Shown here: positions 18,581-26,385 of the stretch, one piece after another | How the letters are laid out: each line of letters begins with the position of its first letter | Numbering within the stretch: position 1 is the stretch's first letter | NCBI RefSeq assembly: GCF_040549045.1 | Contig: NZ_JBEWTB010000002.1 | Coordinates: 1 to 64,000, forward strand | Direction of reading: 5' to 3' | Length of the DNA stretch: 64,000 bases | Source of the DNA: Endozoicomonas sp. NE40 | GTDB lineage: Bacteria; Pseudomonadota; Gammaproteobacteria; Pseudomonadales; Endozoicomonadaceae | The notes under the pieces: generated by a model | What the model was told of the DNA's origin: nothing | The model's database searches: none | The model's input: only the letters and a program-made list of their open reading frames with translations | Position numbers and translations under genes: made by a program

Positions 18581-19702
18581 ATGAAACAACCTTCCGATAC
18601 CAGAGTCATTGTCGGCATGTCCGGCGGTGTAGATTCTTCTGTCTCAGCGCTTCTGCTCAAACAGCAGGGCTACCAGGTAGAAGGTCTGTTTATGAAAAAC
18701 TGGGAAGAAGATGACGGTACGGAATACTGTACCGCCATGGAAGACCTGGCAGATGCACAGGCAGTTTGCGACAAACTGGGCATCAAGCTGCACAAAGCCA
18801 ACTTTGCGGCTGAGTACTGGGATAACGTGTTCGAACACTTCCTTAACGAGTACCGCAATGGCCGCACCCCTAACCCGGACATTCTGTGCAACAAGGAAAT
18901 CAAGTTCAAAGCGTTCCTGGATTACGCCCGGCACCTGGACGCCGATTTCATCGCCATGGGACATTACGCCCGGGGCGGTAACGTCGATGGTCAGGCGGTT
19001 CTGAAAAAAGGTCTCGACAGCAACAAAGACCAGAGTTACTTCCTGCACCAGGTTGGCTCGGAACAACTGGCCCGCACTCTGTTCCCTGTGGGTGAACTGG
19101 AAAAGCCGGAAGTCCGTCGTCTGGCCGAAGAACACGACCTGATCACCCACAACAAAAAAGACAGCACCGGCATCTGCTTTATTGGCGAGCGTCGCTTCCG
19201 GGACTTCCTGAAGCAGTACCTGCCCGCTCAACCGGGCGATATTATCACCGAAGCGGGTGATACCATTGGCAAGCATTCCGGACTGATGTACCACACCATT
19301 GGTCAGCGTCAGGGACTGGGCATTGGCGGCCTGAAAGGTGCTTCCGAATCACCATGGTATGTGGTTGAAAAAGACCTCAACAGCAATGTACTGATTGTCG
19401 GTCAGGGCAATGACAACCCTCTGCTGTTTTCTGAAGCTCTGACCGCCAGCGATATATTCTGGATTGCCGGACAGGCACCTGAACTGCCTTCCAGGCTGAC
19501 TGCCAAGGTGCGTTACCGCCAGCAGGATCAGGCCTGCACACTGTCTGAAATGGACGATGGCCGCTATCTGGTGGTGTTTGATGAGGCACAAAGAGCAGTC
19601 ACACCGGGTCAGTCCGTGGTATTCTACAGCGGTGATATCTGTCTGGGTGGTGGCGTTATTGACGGACGTCACAAGACAGTAGCAGACGCCAAAGCCGCAT
19701 AA
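18581..19702 (+). CDS. mnmA: tRNA-uridine 2-sulfurtransferase MnmA
   Basis: MnmA thiolates U34 of tRNA Lys, Glu and Gln. The PP-loop VGMSGGVDSSVSALLL binds ATP. The two catalytic cysteines lie in NPDILCNKEIKF and DSTGICFIGERRF. MYHTIGQRQGLGIGG and the C-terminal beta-barrel complete the enzyme. I chose ATG 18581, preceded by AAGG; an in-frame ATG at 18551 would add ten residues. Order mnmA-hflD-purB is the conserved gammaproteobacterial arrangement. Confidence 0.95.
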   Translation: MKQPSDTRVIVGMSGGVDSSVSALLLKQQGYQVEGLFMKNWEEDDGTEYCTAMEDLADAQAVCDKLGIKLHKANFAAEYWDNVFEHFLNEYRNGRTPNPDILCNKEIKFKAFLDYARHLDADFIAMGHYARGGNVDGQAVLKKGLDSNKDQSYFLHQVGSEQLARTLFPVGELEKPEVRRLAEEHDLITHNKKDSTGICFIGERRFRDFLKQYLPAQPGDIITEAGDTIGKHSGLMYHTIGQRQGLGIGGLKGASESPWYVVEKDLNSNVLIVGQGNDNPLLFSEALTASDIFWIAGQAPELPSRLTAKVRYRQQDQACTLSEMDDGRYLVVFDEAQRAVTPGQSVVFYSGDICLGGGVIDGRHKTVADAKAA

Positions 19703-19776
19703 GGTCATGGGTCTGCAGCCACCCGAACTGAAATCATCCACCCTGCAGACCCGCTGAACGGAACAGAGAATTACTG

Positions 19777-20388
19777 GTGCAATACACAGCAAAGGAACAG
19801 GCCGCAGCACTGGCCGGCATTTTTCAAGCAGCCGCGTTAGTAGAACGCCTGGCACGGACAGGTCAGCTGACGGATGAGGATATGGCTCCCTCTATCCACA
19901 GCGTATTCGTGACCAACCCGGATTCAGTAGAAGACATCTATCAGGGCTATGGCTCACTGGCACTGGGACGACAGACCCTTAAAAACGTGCTGGAGCGTCA
20001 AAGTGATGCGATTCAGGGGGATACCGTTCGCTATGCCCTCACCCTGATCCACCTTGAGCGTAAACTCAGTCGCAATGGCAACATGCTGCAGGAAATCAGT
20101 CAGCGCCTCACCCGTGCCGGGGAACAAGTCTCCCATTTCGGACTGCTGCACGAAAATGTGATTGCCGGTCTTGCGGGCATCTATCTGGATACCATCAGCA
20201 CGTTCAGAACCCGTGTACAGGTTTCTGGTGACCTGCGCCACCTCCAAATCAAAAGCAATGCCGAAAAAATCAGGGCACTGCTTCTGGCGGGTATCCGTTC
20301 CGCTATCCTGTGGCGACAGACCGGCGGCAGCCGCTGGCATCTGCTGCTGAACCGCAAAAAATTGCTGGACGGTCTGAAGCAACTCTGA
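19777..20388 (+). CDS. hflD: High frequency lysogenization protein HflD homolog
   Basis: A 203-residue, mostly helical peripheral membrane protein (YcfC family). The start is GTG 19777 (CAGAGA upstream). Recognisable stretches are IFQAAALVERLARTG near the start, SVFVTNPDSVEDIYQG and LGRQTLKNVL in the middle, and RVQVSGDLRHLQ then AEKIRALLLAGIRSAILW near the end. In E. coli HflD binds lambda CII and affects lysogeny; its physiological role is unclear. It lies between mnmA and purB, as in E. coli. Confidence 0.92.
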   Translation: MQYTAKEQAAALAGIFQAAALVERLARTGQLTDEDMAPSIHSVFVTNPDSVEDIYQGYGSLALGRQTLKNVLERQSDAIQGDTVRYALTLIHLERKLSRNGNMLQEISQRLTRAGEQVSHFGLLHENVIAGLAGIYLDTISTFRTRVQVSGDLRHLQIKSNAEKIRALLLAGIRSAILWRQTGGSRWHLLLNRKKLLDGLKQL

Positions 20389-20500
20389 CCATCGACTACT
20401 TTTTAGCCTTTTTCATACATCTTTTTTCATGCATCACACCTGAAAGACCGATGTTTTTTCGGTATGATGCGCCCTTTCTGCGATCATAAGGCGTTTAAAC

Positions 20501-21871
20501 ATGGAGCTGACTGCACTGACTGCCGTATCCCCTATCGACGGTCGTTATGGGTCTAAAACCGAAAGTCTCAGAACCATTTTCAGTGAGTATGGCCTGATCC
20601 GCTTCCGCGTTACTGTTGAAGTAAAGTGGCTGCAGGCTCTGGCTGCTCACCCACAAATCACCGAAGTTCCGGCTCTCTCTGAAGAAGCCGATGTTGCACT
20701 GAACCAACTGATCGATGGTTTTTCCCTGGCTGATGCCGAGCGTGTCAAAGACATCGAACGCACCACCAACCACGATGTGAAAGCCGTTGAGTACCTGATC
20801 AAGGAAAAGGTACAGGACAACTCTGAACTGGCTGCCATCAGCGAATTTGTTCACTTCGCCTGCACCTCTGAAGATATCAACAACCTGTCCCACGGCCTGA
20901 TGCTGAAGACGGGTATGGAAGAAGCCGTTCTGCCAGTCATGGAAGAACTGGTAGCTGATATTGAAAAACTGGCACGTGATCACGCCAGCCAGCCGATGCT
21001 GTCCCGTACCCATGGCCAGACTGCGTCTCCGACGACACTGGGCAAAGAGATGGCCAATGTCGCTTATCGTCTGCGCCGTCAGATCCAGCAGATGAAGGCG
21101 ATCTCTCCGCTGGGCAAAATCAATGGCGCTGTCGGCAACTATAATGCTCACCTGTCTGCCTACCCTGAGGTGAACTGGCAGGAACATGCTGAACAGTTTG
21201 TCACCAGCCTGGGACTGACCTTTAACCCATACACCACCCAGATTGAACCGCACGATTACATCGCCGAACTGTACGATGCCATCTGCCGTTTCAATACCAT
21301 CCTGATCGATTTCGATCGTGATGTCTGGGGCTATATCTCTCTGGGTTACTTCAAGCAGAAGACCATTGCCGGTGAAGTGGGCTCCTCCACCATGCCGCAC
21401 AAGGTCAACCCGATTGACTTCGAAAACTCTGAAGGTAACCTGGGTATCGCCAATGCCGTGATGCAGCACCTGGCCGCCAAACTGCCTGTGTCCCGCTGGC
21501 AGCGCGACCTGACCGACTCTACTGTTCTGCGTAACCTGGGTTCCGGTCTGGGCTACAGTCTGATTGCCTATGCTTCCAGCCTGAAAGGCATCAGCAAACT
21601 GCAGGTAAATGCCGAGATGCTGAATGCGGATCTGGATAATTCCTGGGAAGTACTGGCAGAGCCTATTCAGACGGTTATGCGTCGCTACGGCATTGAACAG
21701 CCTTACGAGAAACTGAAAGCACTGACCCGTGGTCAGGACGGTATCACCAAAGCAACTCTGGCCACCTTTATCGATGGACTGGAGCTGCCAGCACCGGTTA
21801 AGGAAGAGCTGAAAGCCATGACACCAGCCACCTATATTGGTAACGCTGTGGATCAGGCCAGGGCTATCTGA
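20501..21871 (+). CDS. purB: Adenylosuccinate lyase
   Basis: PurB cleaves SAICAR and adenylosuccinate in purine synthesis. The 456-residue protein opens ELTALTAVSPIDGRYG, has the catalytic-histidine motif RTHGQTASPTTLGKE, and the fumarase/ASL signature GSSTMPHKVNPIDFEN with the mobile-loop serine. It is the last gene of mnmA-hflD-purB and is followed by a hairpin. The long open frame on its opposite strand is a codon-bias shadow. Confidence 0.97.
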   Translation: MELTALTAVSPIDGRYGSKTESLRTIFSEYGLIRFRVTVEVKWLQALAAHPQITEVPALSEEADVALNQLIDGFSLADAERVKDIERTTNHDVKAVEYLIKEKVQDNSELAAISEFVHFACTSEDINNLSHGLMLKTGMEEAVLPVMEELVADIEKLARDHASQPMLSRTHGQTASPTTLGKEMANVAYRLRRQIQQMKAISPLGKINGAVGNYNAHLSAYPEVNWQEHAEQFVTSLGLTFNPYTTQIEPHDYIAELYDAICRFNTILIDFDRDVWGYISLGYFKQKTIAGEVGSSTMPHKVNPIDFENSEGNLGIANAVMQHLAAKLPVSRWQRDLTDSTVLRNLGSGLGYSLIAYASSLKGISKLQVNAEMLNADLDNSWEVLAEPIQTVMRRYGIEQPYEKLKALTRGQDGITKATLATFIDGLELPAPVKEELKAMTPATYIGNAVDQARAI

Positions 21872-21917
21872 AAGCAATCTGTGCTTTTGAAGAGCTGCTT
21901 TTAAAGAGCTGAATAGC

Positions 21918-21951
21918 AAGAAGGCTGCCTGAATCAACAGACAGCCTTCTT
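21918..21951. terminator. Hairpin after purB
   Basis: The ten-base inverted repeat AAGAAGGCTG...CAGCCTTCTT is separated by a 14-base loop and lies 46 bases past the purB stop. No clean U-tract follows on the plus strand, so it may work as a bidirectional terminator shared with the small minus-strand gene ending at 21991. Confidence 0.55.
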
Positions 21952-21990
21952 CATACAGAGACAACAGACTATGAAGCAAACAGACGTCTA

Positions 21991-22125
21991 TCAATCTTTA
22001 TTATCATTCGGCGCTTCTTTCTGCTCAGTCTGAATAAGGTAGTAACTTTCCATTACCCTCTGCAGACACTCATCGGCTACTTTGTACAGCGAATGATCTT
22101 TGTTAAGGTTTGTTAGCCAGTTCAT
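21991..22125 (-). CDS. Small protein, 44 residues, hypothetical
   Basis: A short frame too small for usual gene-calling limits: ATG 22125 to TGA 21991, product starting MNWLTNLNKDHSLYKVADEC and ending EAPNDNKD. GGAAGG lies about 12 bases upstream, a bit far but usable. The middle (VADECLQRVMESYYLIQTEQ) would form one amphipathic helix. It faces purB and has its own upstream gap of about 270 bases. I do not recognise the family; coding status is suggested by the ribosome site and the regular helix pattern only. Confidence 0.5.
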   Translation of the reverse strand: MNWLTNLNKDHSLYKVADECLQRVMESYYLIQTEQKEAPNDNKD

Positions 22126-22396
22126 TGTTTTTCTATACCTTCCGGTGGAACCTTACTTACTGCCTTCTGATTCAGGCTGATTATCTGGTTTTATATCAAC
22201 AGCTTACACAGTCATCTTAAACAGATGTACAACTCAAAGCACCAAAGAACACCGACTGAACGCAAACACATGCTACCACTTGTTAACATTTGCGATCAAT
22301 TATTCATTAAAACTAATCCGGTATTACCATTCAGATTGCAACCCCTTCCTGCCATCAGGGTCTATCTTTGACTGATCTGACTGAAAAGGTTGTCTC

Positions 22397-23398
22397 ATGT
22401 CCTCTACACCAACAGCCCTGCCCGACCCGACGACACTCAGGGAGGTGTACCAGCAGCAACAGGCCTATACCCGGATTACGCCGTTACTGGTTGCAGAGTC
22501 ACTGTCAAAACTGATTCATGGCGACGTACTGGTTAAAGCAGAGTCACTGCAAAAAACCGGGGCCTTCAAATTCAGGGGAGCTATCTATCGCCTGTTGCTA
22601 TTAACACCGGAACAGAAGCAGCAGGGCGTCACGGCTTACTCATCCGGGAATTTCGCCAGAGGCCTTGCCGCTGCAGGCCAGATTCTCGGTGTAAAAGTGA
22701 CACTGGTCATGCCTGCGGATGCGCCGGAAAATAAAATCATCAGCGCAAGAAAACTCGGAGCCAATGTCGTACTCTGCAAACAGATGGAACCTTCCAGGGA
22801 AGAAGCAGCCCAGAAGCTTTCTGAAGACATTGCCACCCGGAATGGTTCAATACTGCTGCACCCTTTTGACGACCCGGAAATCATCAAGGGACAGAGCGCT
22901 GTTGGTGTCGAATTGATGCAGCAGCTACAGCAACAGCAGATTAGCTGCCAGAGCCTGTTGTGTCCTGTAGGTGGTGGTAGCCTGGTGGCAGGGTGCAGCC
23001 TGCTGTTTGACCCGTTTCATACCAGTACACGGGTGTTTGCCGTAGAGCCGGAGGGTTATGCCGGCATGAACCAGTCATTACTGGTTAATCATCTCAGCAG
23101 GGCGCCGGGGAAAAACCTGAGCCATTGTGACGCCCTGTTATCCAGAAGTCCCGGTAAAGCGAATTTTGAAGTGGTACGCCAGACCAGCGTTAAGGGCTTA
23201 CAGGTATCAGAACACTTTGTCGTAGAAGCCGTGCAAATGGCTTTTGAAGAACTGAAACTGGTACTGGAACCAAGTGGTGCCATAGCACTGGGAGCTTTGA
23301 TGCAATATCCGGCTCAGTTCAGGGGACAGACCGTCGTGGCGATAGCCACCGGCGGTAATGTTGATAAAGCCCTGTTCATGGAGCTACTGGACAAATAA
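22397..23398 (+). CDS. Threonine/serine dehydratase-like PLP enzyme
   Basis: A fold-type II PLP enzyme of the threonine dehydratase/serine racemase group. The PLP lysine is in KTGAFKFRGA, the asparagine loop is SSGNFARG (usually SSGNHAQ), the phosphate-binding loop is PVGGGSLVAG, and the C-terminal signature is EPSGAIALGA. It lacks the regulatory ACT domain of biosynthetic IlvA, so it is closer to catabolic or racemase-type members at 333 residues. Likely products are 2-oxobutyrate or pyruvate plus ammonia from Thr/Ser. The His to Phe change in the SSGNH loop makes the exact substrate uncertain. Confidence 0.8.
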   Translation: MSSTPTALPDPTTLREVYQQQQAYTRITPLLVAESLSKLIHGDVLVKAESLQKTGAFKFRGAIYRLLLLTPEQKQQGVTAYSSGNFARGLAAAGQILGVKVTLVMPADAPENKIISARKLGANVVLCKQMEPSREEAAQKLSEDIATRNGSILLHPFDDPEIIKGQSAVGVELMQQLQQQQISCQSLLCPVGGGSLVAGCSLLFDPFHTSTRVFAVEPEGYAGMNQSLLVNHLSRAPGKNLSHCDALLSRSPGKANFEVVRQTSVKGLQVSEHFVVEAVQMAFEELKLVLEPSGAIALGALMQYPAQFRGQTVVAIATGGNVDKALFMELLDK

Positions 23399-23406
23399 AG
23401 AGCAGT

Positions 23407-24867
23407 CTACAGCCAGCGATGAAGGCAATTAAGAAGCTCAGGAACTTCTACAGGCTTGGAAAGGTAGTCGTCGGCACCCGCCAGGCGGCAGCGTTTTTCG
23501 TCTTCTGCTGAAGAACTGGCGGTCAGCATAATAACCGGAAGCATTCGATACTCGACCTGGCTTCTTAACTGCTCCAGCATGGCAAAGCCGTCCATTGTCG
23601 GCATCATTAAATCCAGTACCACAAGATCGATATGCCGCTCGGTCTCCATTAATTCCAGAGCCTGCCTGCCATTTTCAGACAGCAACACCTTCAGGCCATG
23701 TTTCTGAAGCAGCTGGGACAGGGCAAAACTGTTCCGCAGATCATCATCAACAAGGAGTACCGTTTGTTCGTCAAAATTAAAGGCTTCATCACTGTCTGGC
23801 TCGACAGTGTTAAGAAAGAAATCATTATCCTTGCTGGACGGGTTATGGTCTGCAGTATCGGGCAACAGGGAACCGGGGGGAAGCGAGAGTGTAAAAGTGG
23901 CACCCTGATCCTCTTCACTGACCAGTGTCAGTCTGGCATCCATCAGATCTGACAGTTTCCTGCAGATGGCCAACCCAAGTCCGGTGCCACCATATTGCCG
24001 GCTGGTCGTTCCATCGGCCTGTTTGAACATCTGAAAGATGGTCTGCTGTTTATCTGCGGGAATACCAATGCCCGAGTCAGACACGGCAAAACTCAGGCAT
24101 TCCGACGTGTAATCCGTATCCGGATTCCAGACATCCCTGAAAATTCGAAGAGCCACACGCCCCTTTTCCGGCGTAAATTTACAGGCATTCGACAGCAGGT
24201 TTTTGAGTATCTGTTTTAACCGCTTCCGGTCTGTATTAATCCATTCACCCAGATCAGTGTCTACATCAATGGTAAAGGCCAGTGATTTTTCATCAGCCAG
24301 GGGTCTGAACTGCTCTTCAAGCGTCTGGCATAACTCATGGATCGAAACATCTTCCATGTGGATGCTCAGCTCGCCAGCCTGGACCCTGGACATATCCAGT
24401 ATGTCTTCAATAATCTCCAGTAACTCATTGGCATTGTTATAAATAATCGACAGGGAATGAAGCTCGTCTGCACTGAGGTTGCCTTCTGAGTTATCCAGAA
24501 TCAGTCTGGCAAGAATGATGGTACTGTTTAACGGGGTACGCAGTTCATGAGAAACATTGGCAAGAAACTCTGACTTGTAACGGCTGATTTTTTCCAGCTC
24601 TATGGCTTTCTCTTCCAGGGCCTGATTAGTCGACTGCAACATGCGTCGTTGATTTTTGAGTTTGTCCCGATGCTCTTCAAGGCTGAAGTTTTGCTTTTCC
24701 AGCTCCCGGGTTCGCTGTTTTACCGCTTCTTCCAGGCTGGCAGCCAGTTTCGTCAACTCCTGGTTTCTGAAAAATATCTCCCTGGTTTTTTCTTCCGCTA
24801 TACGTTCAGCCGCCTTACGGGCAGACTTTTCACGTTGATAACGTTTTTTCCAGGCTTCAGCATCCAT
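23407..24867 (-). CDS. Cytosolic hybrid histidine kinase/response regulator, H-NOX partner
   Basis: A 486-residue sensor kinase without membrane segments. A long N-terminal coiled coil (about 1-95) leads into HisKA with phospho-acceptor His in SHELRTPLNS. HATPase_c follows (N-box NLLSNACKFT, SGIGIP, GGTGLGLAI). The C-terminal receiver has DDD, phospho-acceptor Asp in VVLDLMMPTMDG, and Lys in LSKP. No sensor domain is present, so the signal should come from a partner. The H-NOX gene ends 39 bases upstream on the same strand, the classic H-NOX/kinase operon in which NO-bound H-NOX inhibits the kinase. Output is probably by phosphotransfer, since no DNA-binding domain is attached. Confidence 0.92.
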   Translation of the reverse strand: MDAEAWKKRYQREKSARKAAERIAEEKTREIFFRNQELTKLAASLEEAVKQRTRELEKQNFSLEEHRDKLKNQRRMLQSTNQALEEKAIELEKISRYKSEFLANVSHELRTPLNSTIILARLILDNSEGNLSADELHSLSIIYNNANELLEIIEDILDMSRVQAGELSIHMEDVSIHELCQTLEEQFRPLADEKSLAFTIDVDTDLGEWINTDRKRLKQILKNLLSNACKFTPEKGRVALRIFRDVWNPDTDYTSECLSFAVSDSGIGIPADKQQTIFQMFKQADGTTSRQYGGTGLGLAICRKLSDLMDARLTLVSEEDQGATFTLSLPPGSLLPDTADHNPSSKDNDFFLNTVEPDSDEAFNFDEQTVLLVDDDLRNSFALSQLLQKHGLKVLLSENGRQALELMETERHIDLVVLDLMMPTMDGFAMLEQLRSQVEYRMLPVIMLTASSSAEDEKRCRLAGADDYLSKPVEVPELLNCLHRWL

Positions 24868-24906
24868 GACTTTAGATCGCTCCTCTGGAGTGAACCGTGA
24901 AGAGAA

Positions 24907-25455
24907 TCAGGATTTTCTTTCCATCAAGAAACGAGCTTCAGTACCGGGACCGACGCCGGGAAGGTCCTGCCGGTCGATCGTCAGGTTCTCATTGAAATGA
25001 GCAGCACAGCCCTTAATCAAACCTTCAGCAACCGAGGCAAAGGGACGGTGAGAGCGATAGTGAAGCTCCATTCTGTCATCCGTTTCACGAGTGCATGTCA
25101 ACTTTGGCGGGTTTGCATCGGGATACAGTTTCTGAACTTCGATATGTATGTAATCTTCAACTTTCTCAATAAAGTCGAATCCAGAGCTTACGCCGTGAAA
25201 GAAATCAGCGTGAATCGTGGCAAAACGCCCAAACAGGTATTCGCCAAACGCCAGGGCCAGGTCGCCAAATTCCAGTCCGCTCTTTTCACTGAGAAGCGTT
25301 ACCAGGTTCAGGACTTCTTCATGAGAATAAGTACCAAGAGAAGTGTATTCACCATTAGACTCAAGGTTGGCCGCTGAAAGGATCTCTTCTGCAACCTCGA
25401 CCGAGAACTTATCTTCAACCATTTCCATGAATTCGGTAAAAATAACGCCTTTCAT
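24907..25455 (-). CDS. H-NOX heme gas-sensor protein
   Basis: A stand-alone heme-nitric oxide/oxygen-binding domain. From ATG 25455 the protein (182 residues) opens MKGVIFTEFMEMVEDKF, the conserved H-NOX start. It contains the proximal-ligand helix (DYIHIEVQKLYPDANPP, His as heme ligand) and the heme-propionate-binding YxSxR motif as YRSHR. An in-frame ATG at 25503 would add 16 residues unlike the family. The adjacent downstream gene is a soluble hybrid kinase, as in Shewanella and Vibrio NO-sensing circuits that control biofilm or colonisation. NO selectivity over oxygen is likely in this proteobacterial class but is not proven here. Confidence 0.9.
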   Translation of the reverse strand: MKGVIFTEFMEMVEDKFSVEVAEEILSAANLESNGEYTSLGTYSHEEVLNLVTLLSEKSGLEFGDLALAFGEYLFGRFATIHADFFHGVSSGFDFIEKVEDYIHIEVQKLYPDANPPKLTCTRETDDRMELHYRSHRPFASVAEGLIKGCAAHFNENLTIDRQDLPGVGPGTEARFLMERKS

Positions 25456-25563
25456 CGCTGTATGACCTGCAGGTAGGAACTTACCTAAATTAGCGGCACG
25501 CATGGTGGGATTTATAGGTGTTTTGGTTCAGGTGCTATCCTCTGCCCTGTTAAGAATCACAAA

Positions 25564-26298
25564 ATGGCGGTATCCGTGAACAGTCTTGTCACTATTCTCT
25601 CGTTATTGTTTACCTTTTCTGTAAACGCTTCAGACCCGGGGGAAAAAGAAGAAAATCATGCGCCCAGTGGTCAGTTTGACTTCAATGTCTATGCGGTGAC
25701 ATGGCAGCCCACCTGGTGCTTAAAAAACGGAAAAGACCGTTGTGCAAACCGGTTTTATGTTCATGGTGTATGGCCTTACTTTAACCTTCCGGAAGAAGTG
25801 ACGCACAACGCCATGCACAGCAAGTTGATCAACTATCACCCTTCATACTGTTACAACTCCCCGGGATGTAAAAGCAGTCAGGATTGTGAGATTGATGACC
25901 AGCAGGTTCTCACAGTTATGGACCATCCCTCAATAAAGGACTTATATCCACAGAGCATCCCTCTCTTTAAACACGAATGGCACAAGCACGGAACCTGTTC
26001 CGGACTGAAGCCGGAGAACTATTTTCTGCAGGCAGACGCCTACAGAAAAATGGTTTTTCCTAATCTGGAACCTTTGTACAGGCTTATTGATCAACATTCA
26101 GCCCCGTTTCAGGTCAGTACCTCTTATATAGAGTCCCTGCTACCGAACAATACGGGTCTAAGATGCACCTTGGTTAATGGTCAGGCCATGCTCTTTGAAA
26201 TTTTCTTCTTCATCGACAGATTGGGAAACCCACATACAACTCAAACACAAATAGGAATGGATTGTACCGGTCAGGTCGTTATACCTGTCACTCACTAA
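25564..26298 (+). CDS. Secreted ribonuclease T2 family protein
   Basis: A 244-residue protein with a signal peptide (cleavage after VNA, near residue 22). Both catalytic motifs of RNase T2 are present: CAS I as FYVHGVWP and CAS II as HEWHKHGTCS, with several cysteines for disulfides. The enzymes cut single-stranded RNA non-specifically via 2',3'-cyclic phosphates in the periplasm or outside the cell. The next gene, also with a signal sequence and host-directed domain, follows in the same direction after 87 bases. RNase T2 occurs in some bacteria (E. coli Rna) and widely in eukaryotes; origin by transfer cannot be decided here. Confidence 0.88.
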   Translation: MAVSVNSLVTILSLLFTFSVNASDPGEKEENHAPSGQFDFNVYAVTWQPTWCLKNGKDRCANRFYVHGVWPYFNLPEEVTHNAMHSKLINYHPSYCYNSPGCKSSQDCEIDDQQVLTVMDHPSIKDLYPQSIPLFKHEWHKHGTCSGLKPENYFLQADAYRKMVFPNLEPLYRLIDQHSAPFQVSTSYIESLLPNNTGLRCTLVNGQAMLFEIFFFIDRLGNPHTTQTQIGMDCTGQVVIPVTH

Positions 26299-26385
26299 AA
26301 CTGACTGATTCTTATTAAGCCACTTTAATCGAATTTACTGCTATTTTTGACACACAAAATATTTTTCTGTTACGGAGACCTGTGG

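Noticed and set aside
20495..21994. 499-codon open frame antisense to purB
   Set aside because: Codon-bias shadow of a highly conserved gene; Phe/Gly/Gln-rich nonsense composition and no ribosome site.
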